Shown: piece after piece, positions 51,006-59,519 of the stretch | Numbering within the stretch: position 1 is the first letter of the stretch | How the letters are laid out: every line of letters begins with the position of its first letter | Assembly (NCBI GenBank): GCA_029884335.1 | Contig: JAOUIA010000017.1 | Span: 1-60,178 of the forward strand | Source of the DNA: Betaproteobacteria bacterium | Lineage (GTDB): Bacteria > Pseudomonadota > Gammaproteobacteria > Burkholderiales > Casimicrobiaceae | Reading direction: 5' to 3' | Length of the DNA: 60,178 nt | Made by a program: the position numbers and the translations under genes | The notes under the pieces: model-generated | Seen by the model: only the letters and a program-made list of their open reading frames with translations | Database searches by the model: none | Told to the model about the DNA's origin: nothing

Positions 51006-51928
51006 CTTCCCGGCCACGAGCCCGCGCGCACGGCGTAGTCGAGCGCGGTGCCGGCGAACACCGCCATCCCGAGCCAGTGGTTGTGCAGGAACGCCCTGAA
51101 GCAACGCACACGGTCGCGATCGCGGATCAGCCACAGGTGGTAGGCGGCGATCGCCGCGGCGACGCCGAGCCCGGCGAAGTACAGCGCGCCGAGGCCGATC
51201 TCGACGCCCGCCCAGGCCATGCCGGCGAGGTAGATCGCGTAGCACAGCGCGATCGCGGCGACGTCGAAGCGGCCGAACGTGATCGCCGAGGTGCGGATGC
51301 CGATGCGCAGGTCGTCGTCGCGGTCGACCATCGCGTACTCGGTGTCGTAGGCGACGACCCAGAACAGGTTGATCGCGAGCAGCCCCCACGCGAAGGCCGG
51401 CACGCGGCCCAGCGCCGCGGCGTAGGCCATCGGGATGCCGAAGCTGAACGCGATGCCGAGGAAAGCCTGCGGCAGCGCGAAGAAGCGCTTGAAGAACGGG
51501 TAGACGAAGGCGATCGCCGCGGCCGGGAACGACCACAGCACGGCGGTGCGATTCGTCGAGAGGATCAGCAGGAACGCGCAGAACGCGAGCGCGCCGGCGA
51601 GGAGCAGCGCCTCGAACGGCTCGATCTCGCCCTTCGCCAGCGGCCGCGCCGAGGTGCGCTCCACGTGCGCGTCGAACGCGCGGTCGGCCCAGTCGTTCAC
51701 CGCGCAGCCCGCCGAGCGCATCAGCAGCGTGCCGACGACGAACACGATCAGCAGCTTGAACGACGGCGCGCCCCAGGTCGCGAACCACAGCGCGGTGAGC
51801 GTCGGCCACAGCAGCAGCAGCGTGCCGATCGGCTTGTCGAGGCGCAGCAGCCGCTCGTAGGCGTCGATGCGCGCGCCGATCGTCCGCCAACGCGTCGCCG
51901 CGGCGGCGCGCGGCCTGGGCGCCGTCAC
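51002..51928 (-). CDS. ubiA: 4-hydroxybenzoate polyprenyltransferase
   Basis: UbiA attaches the polyprenyl chain to 4-hydroxybenzoate in the membrane. The 308-residue protein has about nine helices and two aspartate-rich motifs: [15 protein letters not shown] (NDxxDxxxD) and [12 protein letters not shown]. It starts at GTG 51928, overlapping the epimerase stop by four bases. With ubiD at 45688 it is one of two ubiquinone genes in the window. Confidence 0.95.
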   Translation of the reverse strand: MTAPRPRAAAATRWRTIGARIDAYERLLRLDKPIGTLLLLWPTLTALWFATWGAPSFKLLIVFVVGTLLMRSAGCAVNDWADRAFDAHVERTSARPLAKGEIEPFEALLLAGALAFCAFLLILSTNRTAVLWSFPAAAIAFVYPFFKRFFALPQAFLGIAFSFGIPMAYAAALGRVPAFAWGLLAINLFWVVAYDTEYAMVDRDDDLRIGIRTSAITFGRFDVAAIALCYAIYLAGMAWAGVEIGLGALYFAGLGVAAAIAAYHLWLIRDRDRVRCFRAFLHNHWLGMAVFAGTALDYAVRAGSWPGR

Positions 51929-52827
51929 AGCGGCAGCGCCATCTGTTTGCGGAGGTCGCGCGGCGCGATCTCGGCGAGCAGGTCCTGCGGCGCGGGGTAG
52001 CGCAGCCGCACGCGCAGCTCGCGCTTCATCCTGGCGTTCGCGAGGCGCCGCGACTCGCCCATGAACGACAGCAGCATCGGCGCGACGCGCGCCTCCGCCT
52101 CTTCCCAGTCGACACGCGGCGGGCGCGGCAGGTGAAAGGCGTCGGCGATCGCGTCCATCCAGTCGCCCATCTTCATTTCGGCGTCGTCGGTGACGTTGTA
52201 GGCGCGGCCCGGCCTGCCGCGGAACAGCGCGGCGACCACCGCCCGCGCGAGGTCGTCGGCGTGCACGTGGTTCGTGTAGACGTCGTGGTCGGCGGAGAGC
52301 ACCGGCGTGCCGTGGCGCACGCGCTCGAGCGGCAGGCGCGTCGCGGCGTAGATGCCCGGCGCGCGCAGGATCGCCAGCGACACGCCGTGCGCCGCGGCCC
52401 ACGCCCGCAGGCGGTCCTCGGCGGCGACGCGGCGCTTCGCGCGCGGCGTCTGCGCACGACGGGGGCGGTGCTCGTCGACACGCGCGCCGGCGCAGTCGCC
52501 GTACACGCCCGACGTCGAGATGTAGACGAAGCGGCGTGGTATCCTGCCGTGGCGGATGAGCGCGGCGACAAGGCGCTGCGTGCGCGGGTCGTCGCGGCCC
52601 TCCGACGGCGGCGGCGCCGCGTGCACGACGGCGAACGGCCCGGGCGGCAGCCGGTCGAGCGAGCGGAAGTCGTCGAGGTCGCCGACGATCGGCACCACGC
52701 CGTGCGCGCGCAACCGCGGCGAGTCCTCGGCGCGGCGCACGAGCCCGGTCATGCGGGCCCGCCCGCGCAGGAGCGAGGCGGCGCGCAGCGCGACGTCGCC
52801 GCAGCCGATCAACAGTACGCGCAGCAC
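51925..52827 (-). CDS. NAD-dependent epimerase/dehydratase family protein
   Basis: The 300-residue extended SDR has a Rossmann start [14 protein letters not shown] (GxGxxA form), [11 protein letters not shown] with the Ser-Tyr region and a degenerate lysine position, and [12 protein letters not shown]. Such proteins sit beside ubiA in many betaproteobacteria without a defined reaction. It starts at GTG 52827 after GGGGAGG, divergent from the ferredoxin-reductase gene. Confidence 0.85.
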   Translation of the reverse strand: MLRVLLIGCGDVALRAASLLRGRARMTGLVRRAEDSPRLRAHGVVPIVGDLDDFRSLDRLPPGPFAVVHAAPPPSEGRDDPRTQRLVAALIRHGRIPRRFVYISTSGVYGDCAGARVDEHRPRRAQTPRAKRRVAAEDRLRAWAAAHGVSLAILRAPGIYAATRLPLERVRHGTPVLSADHDVYTNHVHADDLARAVVAALFRGRPGRAYNVTDDAEMKMGDWMDAIADAFHLPRPPRVDWEEAEARVAPMLLSFMGESRRLANARMKRELRVRLRYPAPQDLLAEIAPRDLRKQMALPL

Positions 52828-52845
52828 GACCCTCCCCGCACTTCC

Positions 52846-53880
52846 ATGCCCCAAGTCATTATAAAGCCGAGCGACCACGCGTTCGCGTGCGCCGCCGACG
52901 AGACCGTGCTCGAGGCGGCGCTGAAGGCCGACCTCGTCCTGCCCTACGGCTGCCGCAACGGCGCCTGCGGATCCTGCAAGGGCGAGATCCTCGAAGGCAG
53001 CGTCGACTACGGGCCGCACCAGGCGACCACGCTGACCGACGACGAGAAGCGTGCCGGCTTCGCGCTGTTCTGCTGCGCGAAGCCGAAGACGGACCTCGTC
53101 ATCAAGGCGCGCGAGGTCCGCCGCGCGGGCGACATCCCGATCAAGCGCCTCCCGGTGCGCATCGAGTCGATCGACAAGCCCGCGCCGGACGTCGCGGTCG
53201 TGCGGCTCAAGCTGCCGGCGACCGAGCGGCTGCAGTTTCTCGCGGGGCAATACGTCGACTTCCTCCTGAAGGACGGCCACCGGCGCAGCTTCTCGCTCGC
53301 CACGCCGCCGCACGACGATGCGCTGCTCGAGCTGCACATCCGCCACATTCCCGGCGGCTTCTTCACCGACCCGCTGTTCACCAGCTACAAGGGCCGCGAG
53401 ATCCTGCGCATCGAGGGGCCGCTCGGCACGTTCTTCCTGCGCGAGGAATCGGACAAGCCGATGATCTTCGTGGCCGGCGGCACCGGCTTCGCGCCGATCA
53501 AGGCGATGCTCGAGCACCTGTTCCACCACGGGACTGAGCGCCCGATGGTGCTCTACTGGGGCGCGCGCTCGCTCGCCGACCTGTACCTTCCCGACCTGCC
53601 GGCGCGCTGGCAGTCCGAGCACCCGAACTTCACGTTCATCCCGGTGCTCTCGGAGCCGAAGCCGGCGGACAACTGGCCCGGCCGCACAGGGTTCGTGCAC
53701 CAGGCGGTGCTGGACGACTTCCGCGACCTCTCCGGCTACCAGGTGTACGCTTGTGGCGCGCCGGCGATGATCGACGCCGCGCGCAGCACGTTCACGGCCG
53801 CGCGCGGCCTGCCGGCTGACGAGTTCTTCGCCGACAGCTTCACCTACGCGGCGGAGAGCGAGGCGCGCGTCGCGGGCTGA
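52846..53880 (+). CDS. CDP-6-deoxy-delta-3,4-glucoseen reductase-like flavoprotein (2Fe-2S/FAD/NAD)
   Basis: The 344-residue electron-transfer protein has an N-terminal plant-type ferredoxin domain (C36-x4-C41-x2-C44 and C76). An FAD domain with [10 protein letters not shown] follows, then an NAD domain with [13 protein letters not shown] and ending YACGAPAMI. The same layout occurs in AscD-type reductases and in phenol/toluene oxygenase reductases. Its usual betaproteobacterial place beside ubiA hints at supplying electrons to an oxygenase or hydroxylase, but this is not shown. Confidence 0.88.
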   Translation: MPQVIIKPSDHAFACAADETVLEAALKADLVLPYGCRNGACGSCKGEILEGSVDYGPHQATTLTDDEKRAGFALFCCAKPKTDLVIKAREVRRAGDIPIKRLPVRIESIDKPAPDVAVVRLKLPATERLQFLAGQYVDFLLKDGHRRSFSLATPPHDDALLELHIRHIPGGFFTDPLFTSYKGREILRIEGPLGTFFLREESDKPMIFVAGGTGFAPIKAMLEHLFHHGTERPMVLYWGARSLADLYLPDLPARWQSEHPNFTFIPVLSEPKPADNWPGRTGFVHQAVLDDFRDLSGYQVYACGAPAMIDAARSTFTAARGLPADEFFADSFTYAAESEARVAG

Positions 53881-54094
53881 CTCGCAAGGCGGCGCGCCCG
53901 ACGCGCCGATCGTCGTTGGCGCGTCGAAGACCTGGGCTCGGCGTCAGGCCAGCGGCGAGTTCTCCTTACGACCCTTCGGCGACAGTCACAGCGCCGATTT
54001 CATCGCTGCGAAGCAGTCGCTCACGCTGCTGTGTCGCTGAAGGGCGGTGGGAAGGACGCGAGACGCTCCTGCGGCGGGACGATCAATGACTGGT

Positions 54095-54733
54095 TCAGTC
54101 CGGGAACAAGAGCGTGTACAGCGCCTTGGCTGTCGGCGTCATGTTCTTCACATCGGGCCGCAGCACGTTGTCTTCTGGCGCCAGCAGCTTGGCGTAGACC
54201 GCCTGGTACACGCGCTTGACCACGCCCGGCGCAACGAGTTCGCGGTCATAGCCAGGAAAGAAACCGAGCAGACGGTAGCCGCCATTCTCGAGACCCTGCT
54301 GCATGTAGCGGTGCTTGAGCGTCACCATCGCATAGATGAATGCCGCGCCCATGCGGCGCCCGGCCTCCTCCATGCCCTCGATGATCCTGCGCGTGATGCC
54401 CCGGCCGACGTGCTCCGGCGCGATGACGACGAGGCGCCCCCACAGCGCCAACGAATCCACTTCGCGCTCGCCCGCCCACAGGCCTACCAGCTCGTCGCCG
54501 TGCCACACGGTGAGGGCGATGACGTCCTTGTCGACGGCGCCGTCGAGGCAGACGCGATCGCGGTAGAAGTCTTCTCGCAGGAAGACGCTGTTCACGCCGT
54601 AGGTGATGTCCGGATGCCACTGCGACAAGGCCGCAGCGACGGGCGCGACGTGCTCGCCCCGCATGGTCTGCACCGCGTAGCCCGGCGGCAACTCGACAAG
54701 GCCCAACGCCTCGCTCCAGGGCAGCCAATTCAT
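54095..54733 (-). CDS. GNAT-like acetyltransferase-fold protein, copy 2
   Basis: The 212-residue protein has a GNAT-like core (LVGLWAGEREVDSLALWGRLVVIAPEHVGRGITRRI, with a VxAPExxGRG acetyl-CoA-type loop) followed by a conserved C-terminal extension MTPTAKALYTLLFP. It is a paralogue of the gene just upstream; its ATG overlaps that stop (ATGA). I cannot assign a substrate, and acetyl-CoA binding is inferred from the fold only. Confidence 0.7.
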   Translation of the reverse strand: MNWLPWSEALGLVELPPGYAVQTMRGEHVAPVAAALSQWHPDITYGVNSVFLREDFYRDRVCLDGAVDKDVIALTVWHGDELVGLWAGEREVDSLALWGRLVVIAPEHVGRGITRRIIEGMEEAGRRMGAAFIYAMVTLKHRYMQQGLENGGYRLLGFFPGYDRELVAPGVVKRVYQAVYAKLLAPEDNVLRPDVKNMTPTAKALYTLLFPD

Positions 54734-55389
54734 CGTGATCCGCCCGCGCCCGGCTGCGGAAACAACACGTCGAACAGGGCCCGCGCGCGCGGCGTGAGGT
54801 TCGCCGGGTCGGGCCGCACCAACTCGCCCTCGGGCACCAGCACCTTGCAGTAAACCCCCTCGAACACGCGCCGCACATCGCCCGGAGCGACCTCCTCGCA
54901 GTCGTAGCCGGACGTGAACCCGATGAGCTGGAAGCCGGCGCTCTCGAGCGCGTACTGCATGTGCGGGATCTTCAGCGTGGCCAAACCGAACAGGAACTCG
55001 GCCCCCATCGCCCGACCGACCCGCTCGGCCAGCGGCATGACGGTGGACGCGAGCTTGGCGCTGCGGTGCTCGGGCGCGATGACAATCAACCGGCCATACA
55101 TCGCCATCGTGTCGGGCAGCCGCTCCCACGACCACATGCCGACCAGATCGTCGGCGCGCTTGAACACGCCGACAAACACGTCCTTGCGCGTCTCGTCTCC
55201 CAGACACACGCAGGCATCGTAGAAAGCTTCGCGCAGGTAGCAGCTGCCGCCTCCGACCGCAATATCGGGATGCCAGCGCTGGATGCCGGTGATCAATGCC
55301 GGCACGTCCGCGCGCAAGAGCTTCTCGTAGCGATAGCCGTCGGGCAGCGGGGCGAGCACCGAAATCTGCGCGATGGTAGGCCACTCCAT
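54730..55389 (-). CDS. GNAT-like acetyltransferase-fold protein, copy 1
   Basis: The 219-residue protein aligns with its neighbour over the whole length. Shared points are WHPDI, LREAFYDACVCL against LREDFYRDRVCL, GRLIVIAPEH against GRLVVIAPEH, and the C-terminal LTPRARALFDVLFP. The acetyl-CoA loop is weaker here (EHRSAKLAS) than in the other copy, so the two may have different roles. The pair looks like a tandem duplication in one transcript. Confidence 0.7.
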   Translation of the reverse strand: MEWPTIAQISVLAPLPDGYRYEKLLRADVPALITGIQRWHPDIAVGGGSCYLREAFYDACVCLGDETRKDVFVGVFKRADDLVGMWSWERLPDTMAMYGRLIVIAPEHRSAKLASTVMPLAERVGRAMGAEFLFGLATLKIPHMQYALESAGFQLIGFTSGYDCEEVAPGDVRRVFEGVYCKVLVPEGELVRPDPANLTPRARALFDVLFPQPGAGGSR

Positions 55390-55779
55390 GAAAGACGATC
55401 CCCTGTTCTCCGGATTGGTCCGAGTATGACCGTGAACCTGCGCTGGTTCAACCGCGCATCACCATGACGTGCGCGGCTGAGCCACCCATGAGCAGCCGGT
55501 GGCGGCCGCCTGCTGATGGCCGGTTGCTCGAGTTCGCGGTCGACTCCGAGAACTGTCGCTCGCGGCGGCGTTGCGATTTGAGCGACGCCTGCTTGAGGCC
55601 CTCCCCCGGATCTGCTGCTGTCGGCCGTGAGCCGTCACCGCCGCGCACATCTTGCATCGGATCAGGGCCTGCGGAAGACCCGGCGCACGCGGAAGCTCCG
55701 GGCCGTCGCCCAGCTATCGCCGGTCAACTGCAGCGCGACCTCGAAGGCCGACGGCGGAGATGATCGGCACGTCGTGCGA
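55390..55779. other. 390-base gap with no recognised gene
   Basis: Between the GNAT-like pair and the small secreted protein I see only short overlapping frames without family features, no clear promoter for the GNAT pair and no repeat of the families found elsewhere. Confidence 0.5.
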
Positions 55780-56133
55780 CTAGACAAACGAGACGGTGAC
55801 TTTCACGTCCTTTGACCATGCGTAGCTTCCGAGCGCACGCGTCACGATTTCGGTGACCGAAGAGATCATGAAGTCACGCTGCTCCTTGCTTGGCCTCTTC
55901 TCGCCGTCTGCCGGTTTCAGAGTGACCAAGACCTCCCGATTGTTGCTGACGACGGTCACCATGACCCTGAGCCGCAACGGCCAACCGTCCGTCTTCGTCT
56001 TGATGTTTTCGGCGAGGTAGACACGCAGCCACTCCGCACGGGTCGGCGAATACGGAGCGTTGAGATCGGCCGAAAGTGCCTGCCCTGCACAAAGCAGGAT
56101 GCAGAGAGCCGATGACGTCAGCAGCTTGGTCAT
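55780..56133 (-). CDS. Small secreted protein of unknown function
   Basis: The 117-residue protein has a clear signal peptide (TKLLTSSALCILLCAGQALSA, cleavage before DLNAPYS), then a soluble domain rich in beta-type sequence (LRLRVMVTVVSNNREVLVTL). No family is recognised. Codon use is less GC-biased than in the flanking housekeeping genes, as in the rest of 53881-56526. Confidence 0.6.
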   Translation of the reverse strand: MTKLLTSSALCILLCAGQALSADLNAPYSPTRAEWLRVYLAENIKTKTDGWPLRLRVMVTVVSNNREVLVTLKPADGEKRPSKEQRDFMISSVTEIVTRALGSYAWSKDVKVTVSFV

Positions 56134-56526
56134 GTCTTGCCTGTCGCTTCCGTGGGAAATTCAGATCCGCCTCCGCTTCGCGCGGACGGAGCCGTTGACT
56201 GCCTGCCTTGAGGGCCGGACCAAACCGCAGCGCGTCTTGGCACGACCATCGTAACGGACAGGTTCCCGTACCTGTTGACAACTTGCCGCCAACTCCCCGT
56301 CCGGGATTGCGGTTCAGCGCTCGTAGCGCCACGCTGAGCCTGCCCTGCCTCGATTCCGGTCGTGGGCAGCGTCGGCTCAGGAGCAGGTGCATGGCAGGAG
56401 ATGGCCGATCGCAGACCGTGCCTTGCCGGGCGCGCTGGCGCCCAACCCCGCGCTCGACCACAGGCACCGGCCTGCGACTTTCGTTGCGCGCGGGCACCGA
56501 CACCAGCGCGCACGTGAGCCTCGACG
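56134..56526. other. 393-base gap with no recognised gene
   Basis: The gap between the small secreted protein and hemY holds an ACAGGT-N6-ACCTGT inverted repeat at 56258-56275 and otherwise no feature I can support. The inverted repeat has the half-sites in the opposite order to a lux box. Confidence 0.4.
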
Positions 56527-57723
56527 CTATCGCGAGCGCCCCTCCAGCTCGGCGATGGCGAGCCGCAGCGCGGCGGCGAGGTTCGCGCTGGCCGCCTCGT
56601 GCTGGCCGATTCGCGCCAGCAGCTCGCCGAGCGCGAGCCGCGTGCGCCAGCCGTCCTCGAGCGCGAGGCTCGCCTCGTAGTACGTCTGCGCCTTGCCCCA
56701 CAGCTGCGCGCGCTCGCACAGGCGGCCCAGCGCGAAGAGCAGCGAAGCGTCCTGGCTGTGCGCCGGCAGCCAGCGCTCGGCCGTCTCGAGCTGCTTCGTG
56801 ACGTCCGGGAGCTCGCATCCGGCGTAGAGCGCGACCAGCTCGGGGTCCCAGTGCCGCTCGAGGCTGCGCAACGCGATCTCCGCCGCCTCGCGCGGCGAAC
56901 CCTGGTCGCCGAACGCACGCGCGGCTGCGCGCGCCACGCGCGGCTGCGCGCGCTCCGCGTCGGACAGCCGGCCCCAGTACGCGCGCAGTCCGCCGGGGTC
57001 GGCGCCAAGCGCGCGCAGCGCCTCGGCGTGCGCGGCAGCGCGGAGCAACTCGGCCTGCCCGGCGTCGTACACCTTGCGCTTGTGCAGCTGGTCGATGAGC
57101 GCCGGCGTCTCCGCGTGCCGGCCGGCCTGTGTGAGCGTGCGCAGCTCCAGTCGCAGCGCCGCGGTGTGCATTCCCGCTTCGCGCTTGAGCTCCGCGAGGC
57201 GCGCGAGCGCGTCGGCCGTCCGCCCCTGCTCCAGCGCCGCCTCCGCCTCGATCATCATGCGCGGCACCGCGAGGCTGCGCACCTGCGCGTCGGCGCGCGC
57301 GAGCAGCGACTCGACCGCCCCGAAGTCGCGCATCTCCAGCGCCGCCTTCGCACCGATCAGCGCCGCGAGCCCGGAGGAGCGGGGAATCGCGAGCGCCTCG
57401 TCCGCGGCCTGCCGCGCGCGGCCGTAGCGGCCCTCCAGCAGCCCGACCACGGCGGCGTCCTGCTTCGCGCGCGCTCTTTCGACGTGCTGCGCGCGGCGGT
57501 GCTCGCGCACCTCGGAGGGCAGACGCGCGAGCCGGGCCGCAAAGCGCGCGATGGCGTAGACCGCGACGAACAGCGCCGCGAGCAGCAGCAGGAACGCGTT
57601 GACCGACAGCTCGAGCCGGTAGGGCGGCGCGACGAACAGCACGTAGCCCGTGCTGATCCGCGCGAACAGCGCCACCGCCACGGCGATCGCGCCGAGCAGG
57701 AGGAAGACGAGCAGCGTGCGCAC
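56527..57723 (-). CDS. hemY: HemY-family TPR membrane protein
   Basis: The 398-residue protein has two N-terminal membrane helices (LLVFLLLGAIAVAVALFA and LSVNAFLLLLAALFVAVYA) and a long helical TPR region. This HemY is the proteobacterial TPR protein of the hemCDXY operon, not protoporphyrinogen oxidase. Its exact role in haem synthesis is not settled. It starts at GTG one base after the hemX stop. Confidence 0.9.
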   Translation of the reverse strand: MRTLLVFLLLGAIAVAVALFARISTGYVLFVAPPYRLELSVNAFLLLLAALFVAVYAIARFAARLARLPSEVREHRRAQHVERARAKQDAAVVGLLEGRYGRARQAADEALAIPRSSGLAALIGAKAALEMRDFGAVESLLARADAQVRSLAVPRMMIEAEAALEQGRTADALARLAELKREAGMHTAALRLELRTLTQAGRHAETPALIDQLHKRKVYDAGQAELLRAAAHAEALRALGADPGGLRAYWGRLSDAERAQPRVARAAARAFGDQGSPREAAEIALRSLERHWDPELVALYAGCELPDVTKQLETAERWLPAHSQDASLLFALGRLCERAQLWGKAQTYYEASLALEDGWRTRLALGELLARIGQHEAASANLAAALRLAIAELEGRSR

Positions 57724-57724
57724 G

Positions 57725-58804
57725 TCAGCGGTTCGCGCGCGCGGGCGTCGGCGGCACGCGCGGCTCCTGCGCGGCCTTGAGCGCGCGCACCGCGTCGAGG
57801 CTCGCCCCGAGGTCCGGCAGGTCGTCGGGCATCGGCGTGTTGAGCATCTGGGAGAGCGTCTCCTGCAGCGCCTGGCCCTGCTTCGTGCGCATGTCGAAGT
57901 ACTGGCGCGTCCAGGCCAGCGCCGCCTTGAGGTCGGCCTTGTAGCTCGCCTCCTGACGGCCGAGGATCGCCACGCGCGCGGAGAGCAGCCGCAGGCGGAG
58001 GTTCTCGCGCAGGAAGTAGGCCTGCTCGCGCGCCACCAGCGGCGCCATCGGCCGGTCGCTGATCTCGAGGCGCACGAGCGAGCGCAGCTCCTCCCACGCG
58101 TCGCCGAGGAAACGTCGCCAGGCCGGCGGCTCGGCCGCGGGAGCGGCGGGCTTCGGCGTCGGCAGGCGCTCGTCTCGCGCCAGCGGGAGCGCGTCGACCT
58201 GCGCAATCGCGGCGTCGAGCTTCACGGTGATCGCGGTGACGTCGATGAACGGCACCGCGCGCAGCCGCTCGACGTCGCGCCCGATCGCGCGGCGCAGCGG
58301 CGCGACCTGCGGGCGGTCGACGCGCGCGAGCTTGCCGTCGGCGAGCTGCAGCGCGGCGAGCGCCGCAGGCACGTTGCCGGCGAGCGCCAGCTGCTGGTTG
58401 GCGATCAGCAGGATCTGCTCGACCTCGGTGAGCGCGAGGTCGTCGCGCGACGGCGCCATCTCGCGGTAGAGCGCCTCGAGCGCGGCCTGCTGCGACTGCG
58501 ACTCGGCGACGCGCGCCTGGAGGAGCGCGAGCTTCGCCTGCGCCTCGCGCAGCTCGCCGTCGACGCGACCCTCGCGCTCGCGTGCCGCGGCCTGCGCCGC
58601 CTCGGTTGCGGTCAGCCGGCGCGCGGCCTCCTCGCGCAGGTCGCGGACTTCGCGACGCGCGTCGAGCCAGCCCGCGGCGGCGAGCGCGGCAACGGCCATC
58701 GCCGCGACGACGACGAACCCCCGCGACGCGAGCCGGGTGGCCGGCGCATGCGGTTCGGCGCCCCCTCCTGACGGGGGTGCCGGCGGATCGGCGGGATCGC
58801 TCAT
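57725..58804 (-). CDS. hemX: HemX family protein (annotated uroporphyrinogen-III C-methyltransferase)
   Basis: The 359-residue protein has a proline-rich cytoplasmic start, one membrane helix (about 29-47), a coiled coil with many Ala/Glu/Arg, then the HemX domain (LTEVEQILLIANQQLALAGN, IGRDVERLRAVPFIDV). It lacks the SAM methyltransferase fold implied by the old name. In most relatives it follows hemD; here a divergent gene and a palindromic promoter region lie directly upstream, so hemC and hemD are elsewhere. Confidence 0.9.
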   Translation of the reverse strand: MSDPADPPAPPSGGGAEPHAPATRLASRGFVVVAAMAVAALAAAGWLDARREVRDLREEAARRLTATEAAQAAAREREGRVDGELREAQAKLALLQARVAESQSQQAALEALYREMAPSRDDLALTEVEQILLIANQQLALAGNVPAALAALQLADGKLARVDRPQVAPLRRAIGRDVERLRAVPFIDVTAITVKLDAAIAQVDALPLARDERLPTPKPAAPAAEPPAWRRFLGDAWEELRSLVRLEISDRPMAPLVAREQAYFLRENLRLRLLSARVAILGRQEASYKADLKAALAWTRQYFDMRTKQGQALQETLSQMLNTPMPDDLPDLGASLDAVRALKAAQEPRVPPTPARANR

Positions 58805-58828
58805 CGCATTGGACGGAAGTGCGTCGTG

Positions 58829-58866
58829 ATTCTAGCAAGCGGACCCTTGGTCCTGCTTGCTAGAAT
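58829..58866. promoter_or_regulatory. 38-bp palindrome with outward-facing TAGAAT boxes between hemX and the divergent gene
   Basis: Arms ATTCTAGCAAGC (58829-58840) and GCTTGCTAGAAT (58855-58866) are perfectly complementary. The 14-base centre contains a further GGACC/GGTCC pair. Each end provides a TAGAAT -10-like box, one for hemXY and one for the plus-strand gene. A shared operator or a symmetric divergent promoter is inferred. Confidence 0.55.
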
Positions 58867-58925
58867 GCGTCCACAGGCGCGCACGCTGCGCCGCCTGCAC
58901 GCTGCAGGGAGGCAGCCGGACCACC

Positions 58926-59519
58926 GTGAACGGATTCACGCTGCTCGCGTTGATCGTGCTCGCGCTCGGCATCGTGTTCGCGTACCGCTACGGCGCGCTG
59001 CGCGCGCGCCGCGAGATGCGCGCCGAGGCGCCGCTGCGGCCCGCGGTCGTCGCCCCGCCTCCGCCCCCCGGGGCGCCCGCGCCGGCGACCGTCGGCGCCC
59101 CGGAGGCTGCGTCGATTCCAGCATCGTCCGCCGATGCCGAGCTCGCGCACCTGCGCGAGCTCGCCGAGGAGCGCCGCGCGCTGCACCGCGAGCTCGCCGC
59201 CGCGCGCGCCGACACCGCGCGCTACCGGCAGATCGTCGTCGACATCGAGAACAACGCGCCGCCGCCGCTGCTCGACGGCCCCGGTGCGCCGGACGACCTC
59301 AAGCTGATCGTCGGCGTCGGCCCGGTGCTCGAGCGCATGCTGCAGCAGCTCGGCATCTCCACCTATCGCCAGATCGCGCGCTGGACCGAGCGCGACATCG
59401 ACGAGTTCGACGCCAAGCTGCCGGAGTTCCACGGCCGCATCCGCCGCGACGGCTGGGTGACGCAGGCGCGCGCGCTGCACCAGAGCAAGTACGGCGAGCC
59501 GCCGTCGGCGCGTGGCTGA
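58926..59519 (+). CDS. Membrane-anchored protein with helix-hairpin-helix (5' DNA nuclease-like, COG3743) domain
   Basis: The 197-residue protein starts at GTG with a membrane helix (FTLLALIVLALGIVFAYRYG). A Pro/Ala-rich linker, a coiled coil (about 75-105) and a C-terminal domain DDLKLIVGVGPVLERMLQQL follow, continuing QLGISTYRQIARWTERDIDEFD. This domain is the flap-endonuclease-like helix-hairpin-helix found in COG3743 and often linked to membrane proteins. Nuclease activity is not established. Its end overlaps the EamA gene by 8 bases. Confidence 0.8.
   Translation: MNGFTLLALIVLALGIVFAYRYGALRARREMRAEAPLRPAVVAPPPPPGAPAPATVGAPEAASIPASSADAELAHLRELAEERRALHRELAAARADTARYRQIVVDIENNAPPPLLDGPGAPDDLKLIVGVGPVLERMLQQLGISTYRQIARWTERDIDEFDAKLPEFHGRIRRDGWVTQARALHQSKYGEPPSARG

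Noticed and set aside
56258-56275. Lux box or LexA box from ACAGGT-N6-ACCTGT
   Set aside because: The half-sites are in reverse order to both consensus sites and no fitting gene start follows.
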